Of a stretch of 56,414 bases of DNA, positions 1 through 8,038 are shown piece by piece; the stretch's first letter is position 1; each line of letters opens with the position of its first letter. Below the pieces are notes generated by a model. It did no database searches, had not been told where the DNA came from, and saw only the letters and a program-made list of their open reading frames with translations. Origin of the DNA: an uncultured SAR86 cluster bacterium. Lineage in GTDB: Bacteria > Pseudomonadota > Gammaproteobacteria > Magnimaribacterales > D2472. The position numbers and the translations under genes are program-made. The stretch covers positions 1 to 56,414 of the forward strand of contig CACBGD010000005.1 in NCBI GenBank assembly GCA_902538705.1, in the 5' to 3' direction.

Positions 1-2
1 AA

Positions 3-365
3 GAAGACGATAAGAAATATTTAGATTTGATAGTAAAAAAAATAATCAGTTTTGGTTATGAAATTATTGCAACTAAAGGAACTGCAAAATATATTAAAAA
101 ACTGGGTTTTGATGTTGAGGAAATTAATAAGGTTGTTGAAGGAAGACCACATATAGTTGATGAACTTGTTAATGACCGAGTTTGTCTTGTAATAAACACA
201 ACTCAAGGAAGACAGTCTATAAAAGATTCTGCATCTATAAGGAAGACAGCTTTAAGAAAGAAGATTTTATGTACAACAACCATGTTCGGAGCAGATGCCC
301 TAGTTAAGGCATTAGAAAATAAAGAAGAGGACTGGGAGTTCAACTCTTTACAAGAAATTAACTAA
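3..365 (+). CDS. carB: Carbamoyl-phosphate synthase large subunit, C-terminal part (5' truncated by window edge)
   Basis: Only the last ~120 codons are present; the frame is open to the first base, so the gene starts outside the window. The visible part is the MGS-like allosteric domain: a GYEIIATKGTAKYI segment, then GRPHIVDEL, a VINTT strand and a KTALRKKI helix, as at the end of CarB. CarB makes carbamoyl phosphate from ammonia, bicarbonate and ATP for pyrimidine and arginine synthesis; this domain binds effectors such as UMP and ornithine in the family. It is followed 26 nt later by greA, the usual gammaproteobacterial order. Family assignment is firm; the catalytic halves cannot be judged. 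Confidence 0.93.
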   Translation, partial: EDDKKYLDLIVKKIISFGYEIIATKGTAKYIKKLGFDVEEINKVVEGRPHIVDELVNDRVCLVINTTQGRQSIKDSASIRKTALRKKILCTTTMFGADALVKALENKEEDWEFNSLQEIN

Positions 366-391
366 TCACCACAAGTTGATATAATTAAGTA

Positions 392-868
392 ATGACTAGA
401 GTACCAATTACAAAAGAGGGAGAAATAGTCCTCAAAGAAAGATTAGCAAAGCTAAAATTTGTTGATAGGCCACAGATTTCAGAGGCTATTGCAGAGGCTA
501 GAGCACATGGAGATTTAAAAGAAAACGCTGAATATCATGCTGCAAAAGAGCAACAGGGATTGACTGAGGCTAAAATTAATGAGCTTGAGCATGCATTGAC
601 AAATGCACAAGTAATTGATGTTAGGGACCTTCCCAAAACTGGAAAAGTTCTTTTTGGAGCAACAATTAAGCTCTACAACTTAGATACTGATGAGTCAATT
701 TCTTATCGAATTGTTGGAAACCTTGAATCTGATCCTGCAAATGGAATGATCTCAATTGATACACCAATTGGAAAGGGCTTAATAGGTAAGTCTATTGGAG
801 ACGAAGTAAGTATTGAAACACCATCTGGAAAGCTCAATTTTGAAATAGAGAAAGTAGAGCATATTTAA
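392..868 (+). CDS. greA: Transcript cleavage factor GreA
   Basis: This 158-residue protein has the same length as E. coli GreA. Residues ~1-75 form the N-terminal coiled coil that enters the RNA polymerase secondary channel; its tip carries the acidic pair in GDLKENAEY (Asp and Glu near 41 and 44) that positions the catalytic metal. The C-terminal FKBP-like globular domain follows, with the typical TPIGKGLIGK segment. GreA rescues backtracked polymerase by stimulating cleavage of the nascent RNA. It lies between carB and rlmE, only 3 nt before the next gene, and is probably cotranscribed. yhbY, often found between greA and rlmE, is absent here. Confidence 0.96.
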   Translation: MTRVPITKEGEIVLKERLAKLKFVDRPQISEAIAEARAHGDLKENAEYHAAKEQQGLTEAKINELEHALTNAQVIDVRDLPKTGKVLFGATIKLYNLDTDESISYRIVGNLESDPANGMISIDTPIGKGLIGKSIGDEVSIETPSGKLNFEIEKVEHI

Positions 869-871
869 TTC

Positions 872-1435
872 ATGCATGCTGATAATTGGGCTCAAAAAGC
901 AAAATCCTCAGGATATAGATCAAGAGCTGTATTCAAGTTAATTCAAATAATTGAAAAAATAAGACATATCAAAAATCCAAATTTAATTTTAGATATTGGA
1001 GCTGCTCCAGGTGGATGGTCTCATTTTTTAGCAAGTAAATATCCAAGTGCAGAAATATTCGCCATCGATATTTTAGAAATGGAAAAAATTAGAGGAGTGA
1101 AGTTCATACAGGAAGATTTAAGGAAGATTGATCAAATTCAACAACTAAGCGGCTTAAAAAATAAATTTAATCTTGTGATTTCTGATTTAGCCCCAAATTT
1201 AACTGGTATAAGCAGTATTGATGAAGAGAATATATTTGAGCTTAATTTGCTTACTTTAAAGGGGGCAAAAACATTTTTAGATAGTAAAGGTGTATTTATT
1301 GTTAAGACCTTTCAAAACTCGAATTTAAAGAAATTTAGAAAAGAAATGGAAAAAAATCTTAAAATAGTTCAAACTGCAAAACCCGCTGCTTCCAAGAAGC
1401 AGTCAAAAGAGATATATTTATACGGTATTAATTAA
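872..1435 (+). CDS. rlmE: 23S rRNA (uridine-2'-O-)-methyltransferase RlmE
   Basis: A 187-residue FtsJ/RrmJ-type methyltransferase that methylates U2552 in the 23S rRNA A-loop on the 50S subunit. The SAM-binding motif is [14 protein letters not shown] (~residues 40-54). The K-D-K-E catalytic tetrad can be placed at the Lys in RAVFKL, the Asp in SDLAPN, the Lys in VKTF and the Glu in KEIYLYG. It is about 20 residues shorter than the E. coli enzyme, and the loss is at the N terminus, so the protein starts almost directly with the substrate-binding [15 protein letters not shown] segment. It is followed 2 nt later by ftsH, the standard pairing. Confidence 0.95.
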   Translation: MHADNWAQKAKSSGYRSRAVFKLIQIIEKIRHIKNPNLILDIGAAPGGWSHFLASKYPSAEIFAIDILEMEKIRGVKFIQEDLRKIDQIQQLSGLKNKFNLVISDLAPNLTGISSIDEENIFELNLLTLKGAKTFLDSKGVFIVKTFQNSNLKKFRKEMEKNLKIVQTAKPAASKKQSKEIYLYGIN

Positions 1436-1437
1436 TT

Positions 1438-3348
1438 ATGAATGACTTTTTAAAAAACATTTTTGTATGGCTAGTCTTAGGTTCCATTATATTTTTAGTA
1501 TTTAATAATGTTGAACCCACAAGTCCTAGAGAATCTATTTCCTACAGTCAATTTAAACAGGAAGTACTATCTGATAGAGTTGCAGAAGTAACCTATAAGG
1601 GCGATCAAATGACTATCTTTGGTCAAAGATTAGATGGATCTAAGTTTAAAACTAACCACCCTATATATAAGTCAGATCCTGTTTTAGATACAGCACTTCA
1701 AGAAAATGGAGTAATTACCTCATACGAAGAAGTTCAGCAGCCATCTATATGGTCTCAATTATTGGTTGGTGCATTTCCGATAATACTTTTACTTGCAATA
1801 TTCTTCTTCTTTATGAGGCAAATGCAAGGAAGTATGTCCGGAAGAGGCGGGCCAATGTCTTTTGGAAAAAGTAAAGCTAAACTAATGGAAGGCGGGAAAG
1901 TCAAAACTACTTTTAAAGATGTTGCTGGATGTGAAGAGGCAAAGCAAGATGTTCAAGAGCTTGTAGATTTTCTAAAAGATCCAACAAGATTCCAAAAAGT
2001 TGGAGGTAAGATACCCAGAGGCGTTTTGATGGTAGGACCTCCTGGAACTGGTAAAACCTTGCTTGCAAGAGCTACAGCCGGAGAAGCAAGAGTCCCATTC
2101 TTTAGTATTTCAGGTTCTGATTTCGTCGAGATGTTTGTCGGTGTTGGCGCTTCAAGAGTTAGAGATATGTTTGATCAAGCCAAAAAGAATTCTCCTTGTA
2201 TTGTTTTTATTGACGAGATTGATGCAGTTGGAAGACATAGAGGGGCAGGTCTTGGTGGTGGACATGATGAGAGAGAGCAAACCCTTAACCAGCTCCTTGT
2301 TGAAATGGATGGTTTTGAAGCAAATGATGGAATTATTATTGTCGCTGCAACAAATAGACCTGATGTTCTTGATCCAGCACTTTTAAGACCTGGCAGGTTC
2401 GATAGACAAGTTGTTGTAGATATGCCAGATATAAGGGGAAGAGAACAAATCTTAAAAGTTCATGTTCGAAAAGTTCCGCTCGACAAGAATGTTGACTTAA
2501 GAGCTATTGCTAGAGGAACTCCTGGATTTTCAGGCGCCGATTTAGCCAACCTCATCAATGAGGCAGCCTTATTTGCGGCAAGATATGGCGATAAAATGGT
2601 TGAGCAGTCACACTTAGATCTTGCCAAGGATAAGATAATGATGGGTCCTGAGAGAAAATCAATGATTTTAACTGAGGAGCAAAAAAGACTTACTGCATAT
2701 CATGAAGCAGGTCATGCCATTGTAGGAAGAATAGTTCCAGAACATGACCCAGTTTATAAGGTAACTATAATACCTCGTGGTAGAGCTTTAGGAGTTACTA
2801 TGTTCCTTCCTGAAGATGATAAGTATATGCAAAGTAAAGAATATCTGCTGAGTAGAATATGTACTTTATATGGAGGAAGAATAGCAGAGCAACTTATAAA
2901 TGGAGAAAGAAATATTACTACAGGAGCATCAAATGATATCGAAGTTGCCACCGGTATAGCTACAAACATGGTTACTAAATGGGGACTTTCTGACAAAGTT
3001 GGACCTCTTAAGTTCGGAGAAGATGATTCAAGCCCATTTTTAGGTAGAACTGCTTCTCAATCATCAAAGAGCTACAGTGATGAAACTTCAAAACTTATTG
3101 ACAGTGAAATAAAAGATATTATCAATTCTTCTTATAAAAGAGCTGAGACTATCTTAAAAGATAATATGGATAAACTTCATACTATGGCTGAGGCACTTCT
3201 AAAATATGAAACAATCGATCAATATCAAATAGATGATATTATGAGCGGTGCTGAGCCAAGGGAGCCAAGTGATTGGAGTAGTGATGATGAGCCCCCAAAA
3301 AAGACTACAAAGAAATCTTCAATTAAAGGACCAGCAGAAGAGTTATAA
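1438..3348 (+). CDS. ftsH: ATP-dependent zinc metalloprotease FtsH
   Basis: A 636-residue membrane AAA+ protease that degrades misfolded membrane proteins and regulators such as LpxC in the family. Visible in order: a TM helix at ~8-24, a periplasmic domain, a second TM helix at ~105-125, Walker A GPPGTGKT (~200-207), Walker B FIDEID, the second region of homology [20 protein letters not shown], and the zinc site HEAGH (~421-425). The C terminus is charged and low-complexity. Its end lies 7 nt before the likely glmM start. folP, which commonly sits between ftsH and glmM, is missing. Confidence 0.98.
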   Translation: MNDFLKNIFVWLVLGSIIFLVFNNVEPTSPRESISYSQFKQEVLSDRVAEVTYKGDQMTIFGQRLDGSKFKTNHPIYKSDPVLDTALQENGVITSYEEVQQPSIWSQLLVGAFPIILLLAIFFFFMRQMQGSMSGRGGPMSFGKSKAKLMEGGKVKTTFKDVAGCEEAKQDVQELVDFLKDPTRFQKVGGKIPRGVLMVGPPGTGKTLLARATAGEARVPFFSISGSDFVEMFVGVGASRVRDMFDQAKKNSPCIVFIDEIDAVGRHRGAGLGGGHDEREQTLNQLLVEMDGFEANDGIIIVAATNRPDVLDPALLRPGRFDRQVVVDMPDIRGREQILKVHVRKVPLDKNVDLRAIARGTPGFSGADLANLINEAALFAARYGDKMVEQSHLDLAKDKIMMGPERKSMILTEEQKRLTAYHEAGHAIVGRIVPEHDPVYKVTIIPRGRALGVTMFLPEDDKYMQSKEYLLSRICTLYGGRIAEQLINGERNITTGASNDIEVATGIATNMVTKWGLSDKVGPLKFGEDDSSPFLGRTASQSSKSYSDETSKLIDSEIKDIINSSYKRAETILKDNMDKLHTMAEALLKYETIDQYQIDDIMSGAEPREPSDWSSDDEPPKKTTKKSSIKGPAEEL

Positions 3349-3355
3349 TAGATTT

Positions 3356-4681
3356 ATGAATCTTAAATTTGGTACCGATGGAATCAGAGGACCTGTCGAA
3401 ACTAAAGTGACTCCCGAAGCTTGTCTTCGCATTGGTCATGCTGCTGGTATAGTATTTAAGGAACTTGGTTGGGATACTGTTTTAATAGGTAAAGATACTA
3501 GAGTTTCTGGATACATGCTTGAAGCTGCTCTCCAAGCAGGCTTCTTGTCTGTTGGAATGAATGTAAGGCTTTTAGGCCCACTACCAACCCCAGGCGTAGC
3601 TTATCTAACAAAATCATTTAGAAATCAATGCGGTGTTGTTATCAGCGCATCTCACAATGATTATCATGATAATGGCATCAAGATCTTCGATAACAGCGGT
3701 GTAAAGATTGATAGGAAAATTGAAATGATGATAGAAAATATATTAAGTGAGGATATAGCATCATTGCCATCTGTAGAAATTGGGAAAGCAAAAAGATTTG
3801 ATGAATCTGGACCAAGATATGTAGAATTTTGTAAATCCACTGTTCCTGATGATATTAGTTTTAGCAACCTTAGAATTGTTCTTGATTGTGCAAACGGCGC
3901 ATCTTATAAAGTTGCACCTGATGTGTTTAGTGAGCTTGGAGCTGAAACAATAGTAGTTAGCGATAAGCCTGATGGGTTTAATATCAATAAAAATTGTGGC
4001 TCAACTAATCCTGAGTTGGTTCAAAAACTTGTTAAGCAGCATAGAGCTGACTTTGGAGTATCTCTTGATGGTGATGGAGATAGGGTAACCATAGTAGATA
4101 GAGATTTAAATATATTAGATGGAGATGATATTCTTTACATACTTGGGTTTGCTAACCCAAACAGACTTGGTCCATGGTCAGGCATTGTTGGAACTCAAAT
4201 GTCGAATGTTGGTTTAGAGGATGGTCTTAAAAAGCTTGGGTATTCGTTTAAAAGGGCAGATGTTGGTGATAAATATGTTTCAAATTTATTATCAAAAGAA
4301 GGTTGGCTCCTTGGTGGTGAACCTTCAGGGCACATTATCTGCAGAGATCTTGTAAGTACTGGTGATGGAACTATTGCAGCTCTCAAAACAATTAGCTCAC
4401 TAGTTATGCTTGATAAAAACCCCAGAGATATTCTCTCTAATTACAACAAAATTCCTCAAATAAATGAATCTATTAGTGTATTAAATAAAGACATAGTTAG
4501 TGATGCTGAAGTGAAAACGGCAATTAATGATATAAAATCAGATTTAACAATAAATAGGATTCTTGTTAGGGCATCAGGTACTCAAAATAAAATAAGAATA
4601 ATGATTGAATCTGAAAACAAAAAAACAGCAAAAAAATATACAAATGATCTTATCAAGTTATTTGAGTCTAAAACTTCTTAA
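3356..4681 (+). CDS. glmM: Phosphoglucosamine mutase GlmM
   Basis: A 441-residue alpha-D-phosphohexomutase converting glucosamine-6-P to glucosamine-1-P, the route to UDP-GlcNAc for peptidoglycan and LPS. I chose the ATG at 3356 because MNLKFGTDGIRG matches the family N terminus; an in-frame extension upstream would overlap ftsH by 100 nt. The catalytic serine is in ISASHN (~97-102), the metal site DGDGDR is at ~238, and the sugar loop GGEPSGH is present. Two normally conserved spots differ: SASHN is followed by D, not P, and the phosphate loop near residue 404 reads RASGTQN instead of RxSGTEP. The frame is otherwise intact. Confidence 0.95.
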   Translation: MNLKFGTDGIRGPVETKVTPEACLRIGHAAGIVFKELGWDTVLIGKDTRVSGYMLEAALQAGFLSVGMNVRLLGPLPTPGVAYLTKSFRNQCGVVISASHNDYHDNGIKIFDNSGVKIDRKIEMMIENILSEDIASLPSVEIGKAKRFDESGPRYVEFCKSTVPDDISFSNLRIVLDCANGASYKVAPDVFSELGAETIVVSDKPDGFNINKNCGSTNPELVQKLVKQHRADFGVSLDGDGDRVTIVDRDLNILDGDDILYILGFANPNRLGPWSGIVGTQMSNVGLEDGLKKLGYSFKRADVGDKYVSNLLSKEGWLLGGEPSGHIICRDLVSTGDGTIAALKTISSLVMLDKNPRDILSNYNKIPQINESISVLNKDIVSDAEVKTAINDIKSDLTINRILVRASGTQNKIRIMIESENKKTAKKYTNDLIKLFESKTS

Positions 4682-4696
4682 AACAACTTTTATCTG

Positions 4697-5464
4697 ATGT
4701 CACAACCTCTAGTCATTGCAAATTGGAAAATGAATCTTCCTTTAGGAGGTATACAGGATTGGATTCAAGATGAGATGATGCCAAATGTTGACATAGTAGA
4801 TTTTGACAAAAAATCTTCATACTTTAAGTTTATGGGAATTGCTCCCCCAATTTCGCATTTATCTGAGCTCAAAAATTTATTTAGTTTTGGATTTCTTGGT
4901 GCTCAAGATATCTCAAAATATAATGATGGTGCTAAAACAGGTGATATAAGTGCAGCCATGATGATTGAAAAAGGATGCTCATTCTCAATTTTAGGCCATT
5001 CTGAAAGAAGAGAGTTTTATGGTGAAACAAATAGTATAGTTAGAGAAAAGCTCAAAATTTGTCTAGCAAAAGAAATTATACCTGTTGTGTGTATAGGTGA
5101 ATCTATTGAAGATTACAATACTGGCAAAACGCTTGATACTCTTGAGATCCAATTAAAAGAAATATTTTCCTCAATAATAACTCAAACAGTTATTGTAATA
5201 GCTTACGAGCCAGTATGGGCAATTGGCACGGGTAATACACCATCTTCTTCAGAGGTTAATAATATTCACCAACACATTAAAGATATAGTACAATCCATCG
5301 CAAACGTTGAAGCAATAAATGTAATTTATGGCGGAAGTGTTAATTGTGAAAATGCTAAAAGTTTTTTTCAACAATCGAACATTGATGGAGCTCTTATAGG
5401 CGGAGCTTCTTTGGACGGAAAAAATTTTTTAAATATTTATAATGATTTTTTGGAGACTTTATAA
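4697..5464 (+). CDS. tpiA: Triosephosphate isomerase
   Basis: A 255-residue TIM barrel interconverting dihydroxyacetone phosphate and glyceraldehyde-3-phosphate. Catalytic residues are visible: Asn and Lys in ANWKMN (~8-13), His in LGHSERR (~100), and Glu in AYEPVWAIGTG (~170) at the start of the flexible lid. The phosphate loop GGSV and the late GALIGGASL segment are present. It lies between glmM and secG, as in pseudomonads and unlike E. coli. Spacing is 15 nt after glmM and 3 nt before secG, so one transcript is likely. Confidence 0.97.
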   Translation: MSQPLVIANWKMNLPLGGIQDWIQDEMMPNVDIVDFDKKSSYFKFMGIAPPISHLSELKNLFSFGFLGAQDISKYNDGAKTGDISAAMMIEKGCSFSILGHSERREFYGETNSIVREKLKICLAKEIIPVVCIGESIEDYNTGKTLDTLEIQLKEIFSSIITQTVIVIAYEPVWAIGTGNTPSSSEVNNIHQHIKDIVQSIANVEAINVIYGGSVNCENAKSFFQQSNIDGALIGGASLDGKNFLNIYNDFLETL

Positions 5465-5467
5465 ATC

Positions 5468-5782
5468 ATGATCTTATTTGTACAAATCTTATGTATTATT
5501 TTGGCAGTTTTGCTTGTAATTTTAGTAATACTTCAACAAGGTAAGGGTTCTGACCTTGGATCAGCATTTGGTGGAGGTTCCTCTAACTCAATGTTTGGTG
5601 CCCTTGGTCCCTCAAATCTTCTTGGAAGGCTGACGTGGATTGTTGGCTCACTTTTTTTAATTTTGGCAATGACCCAAGCTGTTTTATTAAAAAATTTAAA
5701 CATGCAAGATAATTTAAGTTTTCCTGAGCAGGAAATAATAATAGAAGAAATTGACGAATTAGATTCATTGCCAACTGAATAG
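5468..5782 (+). CDS. secG: Preprotein translocase subunit SecG
   Basis: A 104-residue inner-membrane protein with two predicted TM helices (~2-22 and ~52-72). They are separated by the Gly/Ser-rich loop GKGSDLGSAFGGGSSNSMFG typical of SecG. It is the auxiliary subunit of the SecYEG channel. The C-terminal tail is acidic. It closes the carB-to-secG gene string. Its stop codon is only 3 nt from the CCA end of a tRNA-Leu gene on the opposite strand. Confidence 0.95.
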   Translation: MILFVQILCIILAVLLVILVILQQGKGSDLGSAFGGGSSNSMFGALGPSNLLGRLTWIVGSLFLILAMTQAVLLKNLNMQDNLSFPEQEIIIEEIDELDSLPTE

Positions 5783-5785
5783 ACT

Positions 5786-5872
5786 TGGTGCCGAAGGCGG
5801 GACTTGAACCCGCACGAGCATTAGCTCACTACCCCCTCAAGATAGCGTGTCTACCAATTCCACCACTTCGGC
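5786..5872 (-). tRNA. tRNA-Leu (anticodon GAG)
   Basis: The reverse complement folds as an 87-nt class II tRNA with encoded CCA. The acceptor stem is GCCGAAG/CTTCGGC, the anticodon stem CTATC/GGTAG carries loop TTGAGGG (anticodon GAG, reading CUC/CUU), there is a long variable arm, and the T-loop is TTCAAGT. In E. coli and pseudomonads tRNA-Leu(GAG) follows secG on the same strand. Here it faces secG, suggesting a local inversion. Confidence 0.97.
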
Positions 5873-5930
5873 TTTTTAGAAAAAACATATAATAACTCAA
5901 AATATTTAAATAAAAAAAATTTGATATGCC

Positions 5931-5958
5931 TTGACCAACTGGCTATCATTTCTATAAA
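5931..5958 (+). promoter_or_regulatory. Predicted sigma-70 promoter of the tRNA-fMet/rimP-nusA operon
   Basis: TTGACC at 5931-5936 and TATAAA at 5953-5958 are separated by 16 nt and lie just upstream of the tRNA-fMet gene. Transcription would start near 5965, giving a short 5' leader before the tRNA. This is the best promoter match seen in the window. Confidence 0.7.
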
Positions 5959-5975
5959 CTTCACTTTCGCTGCGT

Positions 5976-6052
<77 letters not shown>

Positions 6053-6053
6053 G

Positions 6054-6073
6054 TCAAAAATTAGAATTTTTGA
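6054..6073 (+). other. AT-only inverted repeat just after tRNA-fMet
   Basis: TCAAAAATT and AATTTTTGA are perfect complements with AG between them, directly downstream of the tRNA CCA end. It may act as a tRNA 3'-processing or trailer hairpin. No function is shown by the sequence alone. Confidence 0.5.
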
Positions 6074-6094
6074 TGGGGCATATGCCCTATTTTT
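6073..6094 (+). terminator. Terminator-like hairpin in the rimP leader
   Basis: Positions 6073-6090 form a 7-bp stem (including one G-U pair) around the palindrome GGGCATATGCCC with an ATAT loop, followed by TTTT to 6094. It lies between the tRNA gene and the rimP start at 6106. It could partly terminate transcripts after the tRNA so that rimP-nusA receives read-through only. Confidence 0.55.
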
Positions 6095-6105
6095 GTATAA
6101 GAAAT

Positions 6106-6585
6106 ATGGAAAAAGATAATTTAAAAGAAATAATAGAGCCCATTGTAAGAGATCATGGGTGTGATTTCTGGGGTCTAGAGATTTCTCAAGGTAAAAATAT
6201 TCCGACTTTAAGGGTGTTTATAGATGCTATAAATGGAGCTACCATAGAGGATTGTGAAAATATTTCTAGAGACTTAAACCTCGAACTTTCACTTGATTTA
6301 GATTTTATCGATGATTATGTTCTCGAAGTATCAACGCCTGGTTTAGATAGAAAATTCTTCTATAGCTATCAATTGAATGATTTTGTGGGAAAAACTTTAA
6401 AGATTAAGTTAAAAGATAAGATCAATGACAAAAAAACATTTAAAGCTATTTTAAAATCGGTAGATAATGATTCCCTTGAACTTAATATTGGAAAAGAAGA
6501 ACTAATTGTTGACTTTGGAATAATAGATATTTGCAAATTGATACCAAATTATAAAGAAATTTTGAGGGTAAAAAATGGAAGGTAA
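6106..6585 (+). CDS. rimP: Ribosome maturation factor RimP
   Basis: A 159-residue protein needed for 30S subunit maturation. The N-terminal alpha/beta domain includes the conserved CENISRDLNLEL-like helix and the LEVSTPGLDR motif (~75-85). The C-terminal SH3-like domain ends before the nusA overlap. I chose ATG 6106 (MEKDNLKEIIEP) because it matches the family start; upstream TTG/ATG codons at 6070-6073 fall inside the hairpin. The stop overlaps nusA by 11 nt, suggesting translational coupling. The rimP-nusA-infB order is universal in gammaproteobacteria. Confidence 0.93.
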   Translation: MEKDNLKEIIEPIVRDHGCDFWGLEISQGKNIPTLRVFIDAINGATIEDCENISRDLNLELSLDLDFIDDYVLEVSTPGLDRKFFYSYQLNDFVGKTLKIKLKDKINDKKTFKAILKSVDNDSLELNIGKEELIVDFGIIDICKLIPNYKEILRVKNGR

Positions 6586-8035
6586 AGAAATCTTAGCTGT
6601 TGTAGATTCAGTCTCATCTGAAAAGGGCCTTGAAAAAAAAGTTATTTTTGAAGCTATGGAGTTAGCAATTGCATCAGCTTCTCAAAGACATTTTCATGAA
6701 GACGCGCATCTAGTCGTTAATGTTGATAGAGAATCTGGGGAATTTATTACAAAAAGACAATGGGAAGTGCTTGATGAAAATGATGAAGAATTTCATAAAG
6801 AATCTCATGTATCACCCTCTGAATCATCTATGGACATTGGAGAATTATATTTCAAGCAAGTTGACAATGTAGAGTTTGGGAGAATTGAAACTCAGGCTGC
6901 TAGACAAGTCATGCTTCAAAAGGTTAGAGAGGCTGAAAAGGAGCTTATTGTTTCAAAATTTAGTTCAAGCAATAACAATTTAGTTTCTGGATTCGTCAAA
7001 AGAGTCACTAGAGATAATATCATTATAGACTTAGGCCAAGATGCAGAAGCTATTCTTCCAAGAGATCAGATTTTACCAGGAGAAATCTTTAAAATTAATG
7101 ACAGAGTAAGAGCTGTTTTACAAATAAAAGAAATTGAAGGAAGAGGCCTTCAATTAATGTTAAGCAGGATTTGTCCGGAGATGGTCACAGAGCTATTTAG
7201 AATAGAGGTTCCTGAAGTTAATGAAGATGTTATAGAAATCAGGGGAGTAGCAAGAGATCCAGGATCTAGATCAAAAATAGCTGTAAAAACAAATGATGGA
7301 AGGATTGATCCTGTTGGAGCCTGTGTTGGAATGAGAGGATCAAGAGTTCAAGCAGTTTCAGGTGAATTAGGAAATGAAAGAATAGATATTGTTATTTATG
7401 ATGATAACCCTGCTCAACTTGTAATTAATTCTTTAGCGCCAGCTAAAATAGAATCGATAGTTTTAGATGAAACATCAAAATCTATGGAGATTGCTGTTAA
7501 TCAGGAAAATCTTGCTTTAGCTATAGGGGCAAGAGGTCAAAATATTAGATTAGCATCAAAGTTATCAGGATGGGATCTTAATATTATTAGCAGTGAAGAA
7601 GCAGAAGCCAAAGAAAAAGTAGATGAAACAGAATTTCTTGGAAAACTTGTGTCCAGTCTTGAAATAAGTGAAGAATCAGCAGAGTCTATTATTGAATTAG
7701 GATTAAGAAACTTTGATGATATTGCATATGCTTCTAAGAAAAAACTCAAAAATATATTCGAAGATGAAGAACAAATACAAAAAGTAAAAAGTGCCGCTGA
7801 AGACGCTGCACTATTAGAAGCAATGAGTGAGGTTGAGCAAGATGAGCAAGACCAAGAATCGCTAAGTGACCTTGACTTAAGTGAGGAACAAATCAATACA
7901 CTTGGTTCATCCGGAATTAAAAATAAAGATGATTTAGCTGAACTTGCTACAGACGAACTTACTGAAATCATTGACATTTCTGAAGAAAATGCTTCGGAAA
8001 TGATTATGAAAGCAAGAGAGCATTGGTTTAAATAA
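6575..8035 (+). CDS. nusA: Transcription termination/antitermination protein NusA
   Basis: A 486-residue RNA polymerase-binding factor controlling pausing, termination and antitermination. The N-terminal domain (1-125) binds polymerase; an S1 domain follows (~135-200, with VSGFVKRVTRDNIIIDLG). Next come two KH domains, with GACVGMRGSRVQ and the second GARGQNIRLASKL loop (~310-320). The C terminus has two acidic helix-hairpin-helix repeats (EESAESIIELGL and EEQINTLGSSGI), the gammaproteobacterial AR1/AR2 type. It begins inside the 3' end of rimP and ends 3 nt before infB. Confidence 0.97.
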   Translation: MEGKEILAVVDSVSSEKGLEKKVIFEAMELAIASASQRHFHEDAHLVVNVDRESGEFITKRQWEVLDENDEEFHKESHVSPSESSMDIGELYFKQVDNVEFGRIETQAARQVMLQKVREAEKELIVSKFSSSNNNLVSGFVKRVTRDNIIIDLGQDAEAILPRDQILPGEIFKINDRVRAVLQIKEIEGRGLQLMLSRICPEMVTELFRIEVPEVNEDVIEIRGVARDPGSRSKIAVKTNDGRIDPVGACVGMRGSRVQAVSGELGNERIDIVIYDDNPAQLVINSLAPAKIESIVLDETSKSMEIAVNQENLALAIGARGQNIRLASKLSGWDLNIISSEEAEAKEKVDETEFLGKLVSSLEISEESAESIIELGLRNFDDIAYASKKKLKNIFEDEEQIQKVKSAAEDAALLEAMSEVEQDEQDQESLSDLDLSEEQINTLGSSGIKNKDDLAELATDELTEIIDISEENASEMIMKAREHWFK

Positions 8036-8038
8036 AAT

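Noticed and set aside
3248-3355. Upstream in-frame extension of glmM overlapping ftsH
   Set aside because: GlmM proteins start at MNLKFGTDGIRG; the extra residues are a shifted-frame reading of the ftsH tail.
5873-5930. Minus-strand promoter for tRNA-Leu
   Set aside because: The stretch is so AT-rich that many partial -10 boxes occur; none has a credible -35, so no single site was called.
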